In this document: one piece after another, positions 27,305 to 34,500 of the stretch
How positions within the stretch are numbered: position 1 is the stretch's first letter
Layout of the letters: the number at the start of each line of letters is the position of its first letter
DNA from: Sphingomonadales bacterium
Lineage (GTDB): Bacteria; Bacteroidota; Bacteroidia; Flavobacteriales_D; Crocinitomicaceae
Assembly (NCBI GenBank): GCA_016872115.1
Contig: VHBC01000021.1
Coordinates: 1 to 42,997, forward strand
DNA: 42,997 nucleotides
Reading direction: 5' to 3'
Notes under the pieces: model-generated
Told to the model about the DNA's origin: nothing
The model's database searches: none
Seen by the model: the letters and a program-made list of their open reading frames with translations, nothing else
Made by a program: the position numbers and the translations under genes

Positions 27305-28576
27305 CTACGCGGCCTGACGCTTATCTTTGAAAAGGAGCATAAAGAGGATGGCGACCACCAACGAATAGGCGGCAAACAAAAGCCAAGCATTGTGCCAATC
27401 GGTTTGGCCATTTTGCAGAATGTAGTATTTACCAATCAAAAAACTACTGCCAACCGTGCCAATATAGGCGCCAATTCCGTTGGTCATCATGATAAACAAT
27501 CCTTGTGCACTTGAACGGATACTGCTATCGGTATTGGCCTCTACGAACATAGAGCCCGATATAAGGAAAAAGTCAAAAGCCATGCCGTATACCACGCAAC
27601 TCAATACAATGAGTGCTATACCAAATTCAGCACTACCAAATGCAAAGAAACCATAGCGCAAGACCCAAGCAATTAGCGCAAAAAACATCACGTTTTTGAT
27701 GCCAAAGCGTTTGAGAAAGAAGGGAATGGTCAAAATGAATATCGTTTCAGAAATTTGAGAAATCGAGTAAATGATGGTGGAGTATTTTTCGACGAGGGTG
27801 CCCTTTGGAAAACTGCTGAGGTAGGCATCTCCGTACATATTAGAGAGCTGTAATGCGGCGCCGAGTAGAATTGAGAAAATGAAAAAGAGCGCCATGCGGT
27901 ATTCAGTAAACAGCTTAAAAGCATTGAGGCCTAGTTGTGTGGCTAAGGACGTTTTTTCATTGGTTTTACCTTGTGGAGGACACGCTGGCAGGCTAAATGC
28001 ATAGAGTCCTAAAAAGAGTGCGCCTATGCCTGCAATATAAAATTGTCCGTCGTTGGCTTTGCTGCCGCTGAGGTTGGTTAGCCACATAGCTGCAATAAAC
28101 CCGATTGTACCCCAAACGCGTATTTTTGGAAAATCGGTCTGGACATCAAGGTTACTCATTTTAAGAATGCGATACGAAACTGAATTAGACAAGGAAATAG
28201 ATGGCATGTAGGCCAACATTCCTCCAAAAACTATCCAATAAAGAAGTTCGTATGCCTCCATATTTTGGAGAAAAGGGATTTGAGCCTGAAGCATGCTTAA
28301 ATTAGGGATAAGTAGGATAAATGCAGCGTAAGTAAGGTGCAATATGCCATAAAGCTTTTCGGCGCGCATCCATTTGTCGGCAATGATGCCAATAAGAGAA
28401 GGCATCAAAATAGAGGAGAGCGCAAGCGTTGAAAAAATAGCACCAAATTGCGGAAAGGTCCAACCTTTTCCTTCAGTGCAATACGTTCCAATAGTGGTAA
28501 GCCAAGCACCCCATACAAAAAATTGAAAAAAGCTGAGGAGGGTAAGTCTAGTTTTAGTAACGGCGCTTGAGTTCAT
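27305..28576 (-). CDS. MFS nucleoside:H+ symporter family (NupG/XapB-like) transporter
   Basis: The 423-residue inner-membrane protein has about twelve hydrophobic segments. It begins LTLLSFFQFFVWGAWLTTIGTY and contains a cytosolic loop with DFPKIRVWGTIGFIAAMWL, both typical of the NHS family (NupG, XapB). It probably imports nucleosides with protons; substrate assignment is by family only. The ATG at 28576 lies inside the end of the upstream bifunctional-nuclease gene (23-base overlap), so the two are co-transcribed. Confidence 0.85.
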   Translation of the reverse strand: MNSSAVTKTRLTLLSFFQFFVWGAWLTTIGTYCTEGKGWTFPQFGAIFSTLALSSILMPSLIGIIADKWMRAEKLYGILHLTYAAFILLIPNLSMLQAQIPFLQNMEAYELLYWIVFGGMLAYMPSISLSNSVSYRILKMSNLDVQTDFPKIRVWGTIGFIAAMWLTNLSGSKANDGQFYIAGIGALFLGLYAFSLPACPPQGKTNEKTSLATQLGLNAFKLFTEYRMALFFIFSILLGAALQLSNMYGDAYLSSFPKGTLVEKYSTIIYSISQISETIFILTIPFFLKRFGIKNVMFFALIAWVLRYGFFAFGSAEFGIALIVLSCVVYGMAFDFFLISGSMFVEANTDSSIRSSAQGLFIMMTNGIGAYIGTVGSSFLIGKYYILQNGQTDWHNAWLLFAAYSLVVAILFMLLFKDKRQAA

Positions 28577-29147
28577 CGCGGATTTTTGAGGCTAGTTCGT
28601 AATCTTCGTTGTCGAGGGCCTCTACTAGTTTCTGCTCCAACTCTTCTGTAGCGAAGATATCCCATTCGCTATGGGCTTGCTCGTCTTGTTCAAAGATATC
28701 ATTTTCATCGTCATAGCCTTCAAAATCTTCGAGCGTACTTGGAGAAATTCCACTGACTTCATCTAAAATGCTACCCAAGGTATAGATTGGTGCATCGAAG
28801 CGTACGCCAATGGCTATAGCATCTGAGGTACGTGAATCAATTTCGGTAACGACGCCGTTTTGCTCGCAGATGAGTTTGGCAAAAAAGACGCCCTCTTTGA
28901 ATTTGTAAATCAAGATTTCTTTGATATTTACCGCAAACGCGTGGCTAAAAGCCCTGAAGAGGTCATGGGTGAGGGGCCTTGAGGGCACCATTTTCTCTAG
29001 CTCTACTGCAATTGCTTGGGCTTCAAAACTACCGATAACGATGGGGAGTTTGCGCAAACCGCCCACTTCTTGAAGGGTCAGGACATATGAGCCAGATTGC
29101 GTTTGGCTATAGGCGATACCCTTGATGTCTAGGCGGATTTTTTGCAT
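28554..29147 (-). CDS. Bifunctional nuclease family protein (DUF151) with C-terminal UVR motif
   Basis: Of 197 residues, ~1-135 are the BFN/DUF151 domain (IVIGSFEAQAIAVELE, SRPLTHDLF, EIDSRTSDAIAIGVRFDAPIY). An acidic linker (EGYDDENDIFEQDEQ) and a UVR motif at the end (LVEALDNEDYELASKIRDELKRR) follow. DUF151 proteins in plants have been reported with DNase and RNase activity. UVR motifs mediate protein contacts in UvrB/UvrC and Clp proteins. The bacterial role is poorly known. It starts 27 bases after etfA and overlaps the transporter start. Confidence 0.9.
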   Translation of the reverse strand: MQKIRLDIKGIAYSQTQSGSYVLTLQEVGGLRKLPIVIGSFEAQAIAVELEKMVPSRPLTHDLFRAFSHAFAVNIKEILIYKFKEGVFFAKLICEQNGVVTEIDSRTSDAIAIGVRFDAPIYTLGSILDEVSGISPSTLEDFEGYDDENDIFEQDEQAHSEWDIFATEELEQKLVEALDNEDYELASKIRDELKRRY

Positions 29148-29174
29148 GCGGGAGACGTATAAGTGAAGCGGCGT

Positions 29175-30116
29175 TTAATGTTGCGTTGCTTTGAAACGCT
29201 TGACAGCCTCTGTGAAACGCGGCAGCACTTCAAAAGCATCGCCAACAATACCGTAGTCTGCTGCCTTAAAGAAAGGCGCTTCGGCGTCGGTATTGATGAC
29301 TACGATAACTTTAGAGCCGTTGACACCCGCAAGGTGTTGGATTGCTCCAGAAATACCGGCCGCAATATACAGATTGGGGCGAATAGCCACACCGGTTTGC
29401 CCGACGTGTTCGTGGTGCGGACGCCAACCGATATCGGCTACTGGGCGCGAGCATGCAGTGGCTGCGCCAAGGGCAGTGGCGAGGTCTTCGACGACTCCCC
29501 AGTTTTCAGGGCCTTTGAGGCCACGGCCAGCAGAAACCACAAGTTCTGCTTCTGGCAATGGAATGGCTCCTTCTGGTTTTTTGGTGGCCTTGACCACAAT
29601 ATTGCTGCTGCCTGCTTGGCCATCAAAGGCTTCTACGCTGCAGTTGCCGCCAATTTGCTCTGGCTGAATACTGTTGGGTAACAAAGATATGATGCGCGTG
29701 TTGCTATTGACACGTACGTAACCGAATGCTTTTCCTGAAAATACATTGACTCTAATGCTGCCGTCAGGCTCTGGAAGTGCAACTGCACCGGCCACAAGGC
29801 CTGCTTTGAGGCGCACGCTGAGGCGTGGCGCAACGGCCTTGCCGATGAGGTCATGCGAAAAAACAATGGTGCTGGCACCCACTTTCTCGGCGGCGGCGGC
29901 AACTAATTTCACGAGTTGGCTTGGGTCTTGGCCGTTGATGGCGGTGTCTTGTAAAATGGTGCTTGCACCGTAGTTACCAAGCGCTGTAAGTGTTTCGGCG
30001 CTGGCGTTTGCGTTTGTTACAACGGCTACATCTGCACCTAGTTTTTTAGCGTAAGTGACGGTTTCCAAAGCTGCTTTGGACAAACCATTTGCTGAATTGA
30101 TGTATACGAGATTCAT
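29175..30116 (-). CDS. etfA: Electron transfer flavoprotein, alpha subunit
   Basis: EtfA binds the FAD of the ETF heterodimer, which passes electrons from acyl-CoA and other dehydrogenases towards the quinone pool. The 313 residues have the N-terminal ETF fold (1-~185) and the C-terminal FAD domain with GRGLKGPENWGVVEDLATALGAA-type sequence, SRPVADIGWRPHHEHVGQTG, and GISGAIQHLAG...NTDAEAPFFKAADYG. It follows etfB by 11 bases, the usual order. No ETF dehydrogenase is in the window. Confidence 0.97.
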   Translation of the reverse strand: MNLVYINSANGLSKAALETVTYAKKLGADVAVVTNANASAETLTALGNYGASTILQDTAINGQDPSQLVKLVAAAAEKVGASTIVFSHDLIGKAVAPRLSVRLKAGLVAGAVALPEPDGSIRVNVFSGKAFGYVRVNSNTRIISLLPNSIQPEQIGGNCSVEAFDGQAGSSNIVVKATKKPEGAIPLPEAELVVSAGRGLKGPENWGVVEDLATALGAATACSRPVADIGWRPHHEHVGQTGVAIRPNLYIAAGISGAIQHLAGVNGSKVIVVINTDAEAPFFKAADYGIVGDAFEVLPRFTEAVKRFKATQH

Positions 30117-30127
30117 GGGTGTAAAGC

Positions 30128-30868
30128 TTAGATGACTTTGGCTTCGTTGTGTAGGAGTGCAACGAGTTCGTCGAGGTTATTTGGATCGATGAGTTTGACA
30201 GATGATTTAGCTGCTGGCAGGCTGTAGCTGCTGTAGGTGGTAAGGGCGTCTAGGGCAACCGGAGCAACTACTGTAAGCGGCTTGGTGCGCGCCGCCATGA
30301 TGCCGCGCATGTTCGGAATGCGCTGCTCTGCCATGCCTTTTGCACAGCTCACTACTGCTGGGGCTTGTACTTCTACTTCTTGGACCCCGCCCACGATTTC
30401 GCGCTCGCAGCTGATGGTGCTGCCCGCAACGTCGAGTTTGGTGGCAATAGCGATGTACGGCAAGTTGAGCGCCTCGGCAAGCATTCCGCCTACCTGAGAA
30501 CCATTGTAATCGATGGTTTCTTTACCTGTGAGAATGAGGTCAAAACCTTTGCCTTCTGCGTAGGCCGCAATTTGCATGGCGGTAAAGTAGGCGTCGGTGG
30601 CTGATGCGTCTATACGCACGGCGTCGTCGGCACCAATGGCCAATGCCTTGCGAATGACTGCATCATCGGCGGCACCTCCGACGGTAATAATAGTGACATT
30701 GCCACCTTGCGCTTCTTTGAGCTCGAGGGCGCGCACCAAGGCGTACCATTCGTCGTAGGGGTTGACAATATATTGAACGCCGTTTTCGTCAAATTGGGTG
30801 TTGCCGTTCGTAAAGGCAATTTTAGACGTGGTGTCTGGCGCTTTGGAAATACATACAAGAATGTTCAT
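30128..30868 (-). CDS. etfB: Electron transfer flavoprotein, beta subunit
   Basis: The start is the ATG at 30868 (MNILVCISKAPDTTSKI, 246 residues). A TTG 42 bases earlier would add residues outside the family and run into menA. It holds the AMP-binding half of ETF. Visible: the FDENGVQYIVNPYDEWYALVRALEL segment, TVGGAADDAVIRKALAIGADDAVRID, the GKETIDYNGSQVGGMLAEAL loop, and the C-terminal PNMRGIMAARTKPL recognition region. It lies 10 bases after menA and upstream of etfA. Confidence 0.96.
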   Translation of the reverse strand: MNILVCISKAPDTTSKIAFTNGNTQFDENGVQYIVNPYDEWYALVRALELKEAQGGNVTIITVGGAADDAVIRKALAIGADDAVRIDASATDAYFTAMQIAAYAEGKGFDLILTGKETIDYNGSQVGGMLAEALNLPYIAIATKLDVAGSTISCEREIVGGVQEVEVQAPAVVSCAKGMAEQRIPNMRGIMAARTKPLTVVAPVALDALTTYSSYSLPAAKSSVKLIDPNNLDELVALLHNEAKVI

Positions 30869-30878
30869 GTGTGTTGAT

Positions 30879-31793
30879 TTAATGCGTGGCAAAGTTAAGC
30901 AAAATTGCAAAAAGTAAGGCTGAAAAGAAGGTCAATAACGCGACTTTTTTCAGTTCGGGATCGAGGCTTGCAGGTGTTTGCGTATCGAGTACCTTTTTGA
31001 GATGCAAAACCAGGCCAATCGATGGGAGGAGCGCTAAAAATAAATAGTAATTGTAAGCACTTATGGCAAGTAAATAAACCGTAAAAAACCAAGTAGCCAA
31101 GCCAGTAGCCATCAAGCCAACATGGTAAAGCTTGCCTTTTTGAAAACCCATTTTCACCACCAATGTGCGTTTGTTCATTTGAGCGTCGTTGTCTATATCC
31201 CTGAGGTTATTGAGATTTAGAACGGCCGTACTCCAGGCACCAATGCTAACAGCCGGAAAAAGTACCAGCCATTCGAAACCTTCGCCATAAAGTAAAAACA
31301 CGCCAATCACACTGACCAACCCAAAGAAAACAAAGACCATGAGGTCGCCAAGGCCGCGGTAGCCGTAGGCGTTTTTTCCTACGGTGTAAGTGATGGCGGC
31401 CGCAATACAAAGCACAGCGAGAAATACATACGCATAAATAGCAGTGGTCGATAAATTCGGGATGCTCAATTTAATCAACAGAAGGGCGCTCAGCAAGGAA
31501 AGCAACCCAACGACCCACATCCCGGTTTTCATCTGTGCTGCGCTCAACTGACCACTTTGGATGGCGCGCGCAGGCCCAACTCGGTTGGCATTATCGGTTC
31601 CTTTTTGGCTGTCGCCGAGGTCGTTGGCAAAGTTTGAGAGCACCTGAAAACCAATGGTGGTGAGCAGAGCGAGCCCAAAAATTTGCCCGTCGTAGACACC
31701 AAGAATGCCGGCGAGACCTGTTCCAACAATAATTCCGGAAACCGAAAGCGGCAGTGTTCTGAGGCGCGCCGCGTGTAGCCATGCTTTGATCAT
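30879..31793 (-). CDS. menA: 1,4-dihydroxy-2-naphthoate polyprenyltransferase
   Basis: This membrane UbiA-family prenyltransferase attaches the isoprenoid tail to DHNA in menaquinone synthesis. Its 304 residues begin AWLHAARLRTLPLSVSGIIVG, typical of MenA, with eight or nine hydrophobic helices. The two Asp-rich Mg-diphosphate motifs are NDLGDSQKGTDN (~56-67) and the DIDNDAQMNKRTL motif near ~190. The ATG overlaps the stop of the DUF2480 gene by 4 bases (ATGA), and etfB follows. Quinone synthesis next to ETF fits a shared respiratory theme. Confidence 0.95.
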   Translation of the reverse strand: MIKAWLHAARLRTLPLSVSGIIVGTGLAGILGVYDGQIFGLALLTTIGFQVLSNFANDLGDSQKGTDNANRVGPARAIQSGQLSAAQMKTGMWVVGLLSLLSALLLIKLSIPNLSTTAIYAYVFLAVLCIAAAITYTVGKNAYGYRGLGDLMVFVFFGLVSVIGVFLLYGEGFEWLVLFPAVSIGAWSTAVLNLNNLRDIDNDAQMNKRTLVVKMGFQKGKLYHVGLMATGLATWFFTVYLLAISAYNYYLFLALLPSIGLVLHLKKVLDTQTPASLDPELKKVALLTFFSALLFAILLNFATH

Positions 31794-32290
31794 TTTTTAA
31801 ATATTGGCACCGTACTGCACGGCTCACCGTACATGATGCTTTTGACATAAGGTTGAAGGAAGCGCACTAAATAAGACATCGCAAAAGCAGGGTCCTGGAT
31901 GTCGGCACAGCCTTTGACAATGACGCGTTGGTCTTGAATTTCATCTATCGGAATAGAACAAATTTCTTCTTGAATGAGTGCTTTGGCGAGTTCGATTTCA
32001 GAACCGACTTGGCTATATACATTCTCTTTTTGAAGGGCTGAACTTACGAGCATAAAAGCCCAAGTAGGGATAATAGCGTCGGTGCTGCAATATATATAAA
32101 CAGCTTTGCCTGTATATTGCTGCCAGTTGTGGGTTTTGATCCATTCCCTGAAATCTTTTTCTTTGAGCACTAGGCCTTGCCAAAGTTGTTCAGAAAGATC
32201 AATGCCAACCAATGGCTGCTTGGGTTTGTAGGCCGCGAGGTCCAGCTGCACCAAGCCACTTTCCTTGACTTTATTTCTGATTTCTTCCAC
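31790..32290 (-). CDS. DUF2480 family protein
   Basis: The 166-residue cytoplasmic protein starts with GTG at 32290 (VEEIRNKVKESGLVQLDL); no ATG lies near. The motifs YIYCSTDAIIPTWAFMLV and IVKGCADI(Q)DPAFAMSYLVRFLQPYVKSIMYGEPCSTVPI are those of DUF2480, a conserved Bacteroidota family of unknown function. Conserved Cys (YCSTD, KGCAD, GEPCS) and Asp residues suggest a metal or redox site, but this is inference. It overlaps menA by 4 bases and starts 9 bases after the rhomboid gene. Confidence 0.85.
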   Translation of the reverse strand: MEEIRNKVKESGLVQLDLAAYKPKQPLVGIDLSEQLWQGLVLKEKDFREWIKTHNWQQYTGKAVYIYCSTDAIIPTWAFMLVSSALQKENVYSQVGSEIELAKALIQEEICSIPIDEIQDQRVIVKGCADIQDPAFAMSYLVRFLQPYVKSIMYGEPCSTVPIFKK

Positions 32291-32299
32291 GCCTTAAAA

Positions 32300-33064
32300 T
32301 TAGTCGTTCTTTTTGTATTCGTAAACAACAATTGGTGGGGCTTGTTCGGTTCCTTTGGCTTGGTCAGCTAGTTGTTGGGCGCGCTCGCGTTCTTCTTCTT
32401 CAAGCGCGCGGCGTAAATCGCCTTCGAAGTCTGGTGGCTCAATGCCGAGTTCTTTTTCGATTTCGTATTGGTATTTTGGCCGCTGTGGCCCTTGTTTGCG
32501 GTAGATGAAAGCCAACACCACACCAACAATAAGCCCCGAGAGGTGGCCCTGCCAAGAAACCCGCGGTTGGCTCGGGAAAATACCCCAAATGAGCGAGCCA
32601 TATAGAAAAACAATAAATAAAGACAACGCTTGCAAGGGTAAATATTTACGCAACACACCTGAGGTAAATAAAAAACCAGCCAGCGCATAAATGACGCCAC
32701 TCATACCTATGTGTATGGCACCGTTGGTTCCGCCGATAAACCAAAGTAGTGTGCCAGTAAAAATCCAAGAAAAGATAAAAATTCGCCAGGCGATTTCTCT
32801 GTATGACTGAAAAAGCAAGGTAAGTAAAAGGAAGATCGGCAGGCTGTTATTGAGGATGTGCTTGATGTCGTGGTGTGCGTGTATCCAAGGCATGAGTAAA
32901 ATACCCCTGAGGCCGAGGGTATTTTGAGCGCGCAGGCCGTAGCGCTGAAAGTCTGTAATAAAAAGAAAATCAGCCCAATAGCTCAGCCACATGACTACCA
33001 AAACCAACAAGGCCGGTAGCGCTGCTCTTTTGAGGTCTTTACTTGTTTGTCGATTTCTAGCCAT
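32300..33064 (-). CDS. Rhomboid family intramembrane serine protease
   Basis: The 254-residue polytopic membrane protein has about six transmembrane segments between residues ~15 and 190. The catalytic pair is intact: S122 in the GMSG motif (IHIGMSGVIYALAG) and H174 in SWQGHLSGLIVG. HILNN at 69-73 supplies the conserved His/Asn of TM2. The C-terminal ~60 residues are a charged cytoplasmic tail (LRRALEEEERERAQQLADQ). It probably cleaves membrane-anchored substrates near the bilayer surface; substrates are unknown. It heads the rhomboid-DUF2480-menA-etfBA run and lies 64 bases after sixA. Confidence 0.92.
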   Translation of the reverse strand: MARNRQTSKDLKRAALPALLVLVVMWLSYWADFLFITDFQRYGLRAQNTLGLRGILLMPWIHAHHDIKHILNNSLPIFLLLTLLFQSYREIAWRIFIFSWIFTGTLLWFIGGTNGAIHIGMSGVIYALAGFLFTSGVLRKYLPLQALSLFIVFLYGSLIWGIFPSQPRVSWQGHLSGLIVGVVLAFIYRKQGPQRPKYQYEIEKELGIEPPDFEGDLRRALEEEERERAQQLADQAKGTEQAPPIVVYEYKKND

Positions 33065-33128
33065 AGCGCTAGTTGGTCAACTTTGGTGCCATGCGCATTT
33101 AGCTGACATTTTGGCGGGTAAAAGTATC

Positions 33129-33599
33129 CTAACCTGCCCGAAAGCTGCCGAGAATCTGTGCAGTCTCTTTGGAAAGCAAGGCGCTGCTTTCAAAAGGAAA
33201 TTCAAGGCTTACAAGGCCGCAGGTTTTGAGCCAAATGGTTTCATTTGAAAGGTGAATAGCGAGTTCACTGAGGCCTTCGTTGTGGCCTATCACTAACATT
33301 TCATCCGTAGCATTGAGCGCGCAGATGTATTGGAGGATTTCAAGTTTGGAAGCCAAATAGAGTTCGTCTTTGTATAGAATTTGCACATTTGGCCATAGCG
33401 CTTGCAATTCGTCGAGGGTTTGGCGCGTGCGCTTTGCCGTTGAACACAATATATATTTTGGAGCAATAGGCCGCGCAGCCAGGTAAAGTTTGAGCTCGGC
33501 AATTTGCGCGTAGCCACGCGGCAGCAGTTCGCGGTCAAAATCTTTTCCGGTAGGCGAAACTTGGTTGGTTTTAGCGTGGCGAAGCAGATAAAGTTGCAT
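33129..33599 (-). CDS. sixA: SixA-like phosphohistidine phosphatase (histidine phosphatase superfamily)
   Basis: The protein has 156 residues. The catalytic RHA motif is at the start (LYLLRHAKT, nucleophile H8). STAKRTRQTLDEL holds the conserved Ser-x-x-x-Arg-x-x-x-Thr, and VIGHNEGLSELA supplies the second catalytic His. SixA of E. coli removes phosphate from phosphohistidine on HPt/PtsO-type proteins. The start is 29 bases inside the end of the AlgJ-like gene, so it is the last gene of the polysaccharide operon, or at least coupled to it. Its target is unknown. Confidence 0.88.
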   Translation of the reverse strand: MQLYLLRHAKTNQVSPTGKDFDRELLPRGYAQIAELKLYLAARPIAPKYILCSTAKRTRQTLDELQALWPNVQILYKDELYLASKLEILQYICALNATDEMLVIGHNEGLSELAIHLSNETIWLKTCGLVSLEFPFESSALLSKETAQILGSFRAG

Positions 33600-34500
33600 A
33601 TTTTTTAAGTTGTAGCGCCACCTGCTCCGAATACAAATTTGCGCCTTCGCAAGTCATATGACTCGTGTCGTAAAAAAGATCAGGGCGTTGGCAAAATTCG
33701 GGATGTTGCATTTTATCGAATGATTTGTATGCTTTGTGTAAATATTGTTTTTTACCCAACTGAGGAGTGAAATTCAATATCAATTTGCATTTATTGGCTT
33801 TGCAGAGGGCGGCTATTTGGGCTAATTCTGGGAAGTCGGGTACTTTATATCGCTCGGGTGCTTTCTTGTAGTGCTTCAAGGCGGGCTGATTGGAGCAGAC
33901 AAAGCCTTTTTTGAGGTAAGTACCGTTTTTGGGATCTTGGATGACGTACGCTTTGGACGGAACGAATTGTTTGGTGTAAAAATAAAGGTAGCGCAGCCAG
34001 AGCTTGCCTTCCGGGTAGCCACAAACCAATTTGGTCTTGAGCCAAAAATTGAGTTTGGAGTTGTAAATGAGGTCGTGTGCTGACTCCAGGCCTTCGAGCT
34101 GCGCTACTGGGCCGTAGATATCGAAAACGACGTAGTCTATATGGCAACGTTCAAAAGCATGTTGAAGTAACAACAAACTAATGGCTGGGCTTTGGCCACT
34201 GCTGCCGTAATTGAACCAATTGATGGGCATTTGCGCCTCAAAAGCGTAAGGGTTTAGGTTGCGATAGGTCGTAGACGAACCAATAATGAGCCCGCGCGGT
34301 TTGGCAGAGGTGCCGCTGGCCCAAGTTTCAAATTCAGATATACGCTCCCAGCTGCTGCCCCAGTGCGTCATATGGCCAAAGCTTTTTTGCTCGAGTTTGA
34401 GCGTGAAATTGGTAGAAAGTGCAATCAGTACGAGCCCAACGAGTATGCTCAAAACAAAGAGCACTACCAACTGGATCAATCTTTTTAAAAACCTGCTCAT
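33571..34500 (-). CDS. AlgJ/DltD-like SGNH-type membrane-anchored protein, partner of the MBOAT acetyltransferase
   Basis: The protein has 309 residues from the ATG at 34500, which shares one base with the MBOAT stop (TGATG). An in-frame TTG one codon earlier is rejected. A single N-terminal membrane segment (~8-29) anchors a periplasmic domain. That domain has an SGNH-like nucleophile block (GLIIGSSTTYRN, S75/S76) and a late Asp-x-x-His (FYDTSHMTCEGANLYSE), as in AlgJ, AlgX and DltD. With an MBOAT neighbour the likely job is passing acetyl groups to an exported polysaccharide (inference from context). Sequence similarity to named families is low. Confidence 0.75.
   Translation of the reverse strand: MSRFLKRLIQLVVLFVLSILVGLVLIALSTNFTLKLEQKSFGHMTHWGSSWERISEFETWASGTSAKPRGLIIGSSTTYRNLNPYAFEAQMPINWFNYGSSGQSPAISLLLLQHAFERCHIDYVVFDIYGPVAQLEGLESAHDLIYNSKLNFWLKTKLVCGYPEGKLWLRYLYFYTKQFVPSKAYVIQDPKNGTYLKKGFVCSNQPALKHYKKAPERYKVPDFPELAQIAALCKANKCKLILNFTPQLGKKQYLHKAYKSFDKMQHPEFCQRPDLFYDTSHMTCEGANLYSEQVALQLKKYATLSASPR

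Noticed and set aside
28554..28576. Possible frameshift or fusion between the bifunctional nuclease and the transporter
   Set aside because: Both proteins are complete with family-typical ends; a 23-base overlap is enough to explain the junction.
30869..30910. Upstream TTG start for etfB
   Set aside because: It would overlap the menA coding end by ~30 bases and add residues before the conserved MNILVCISK start.
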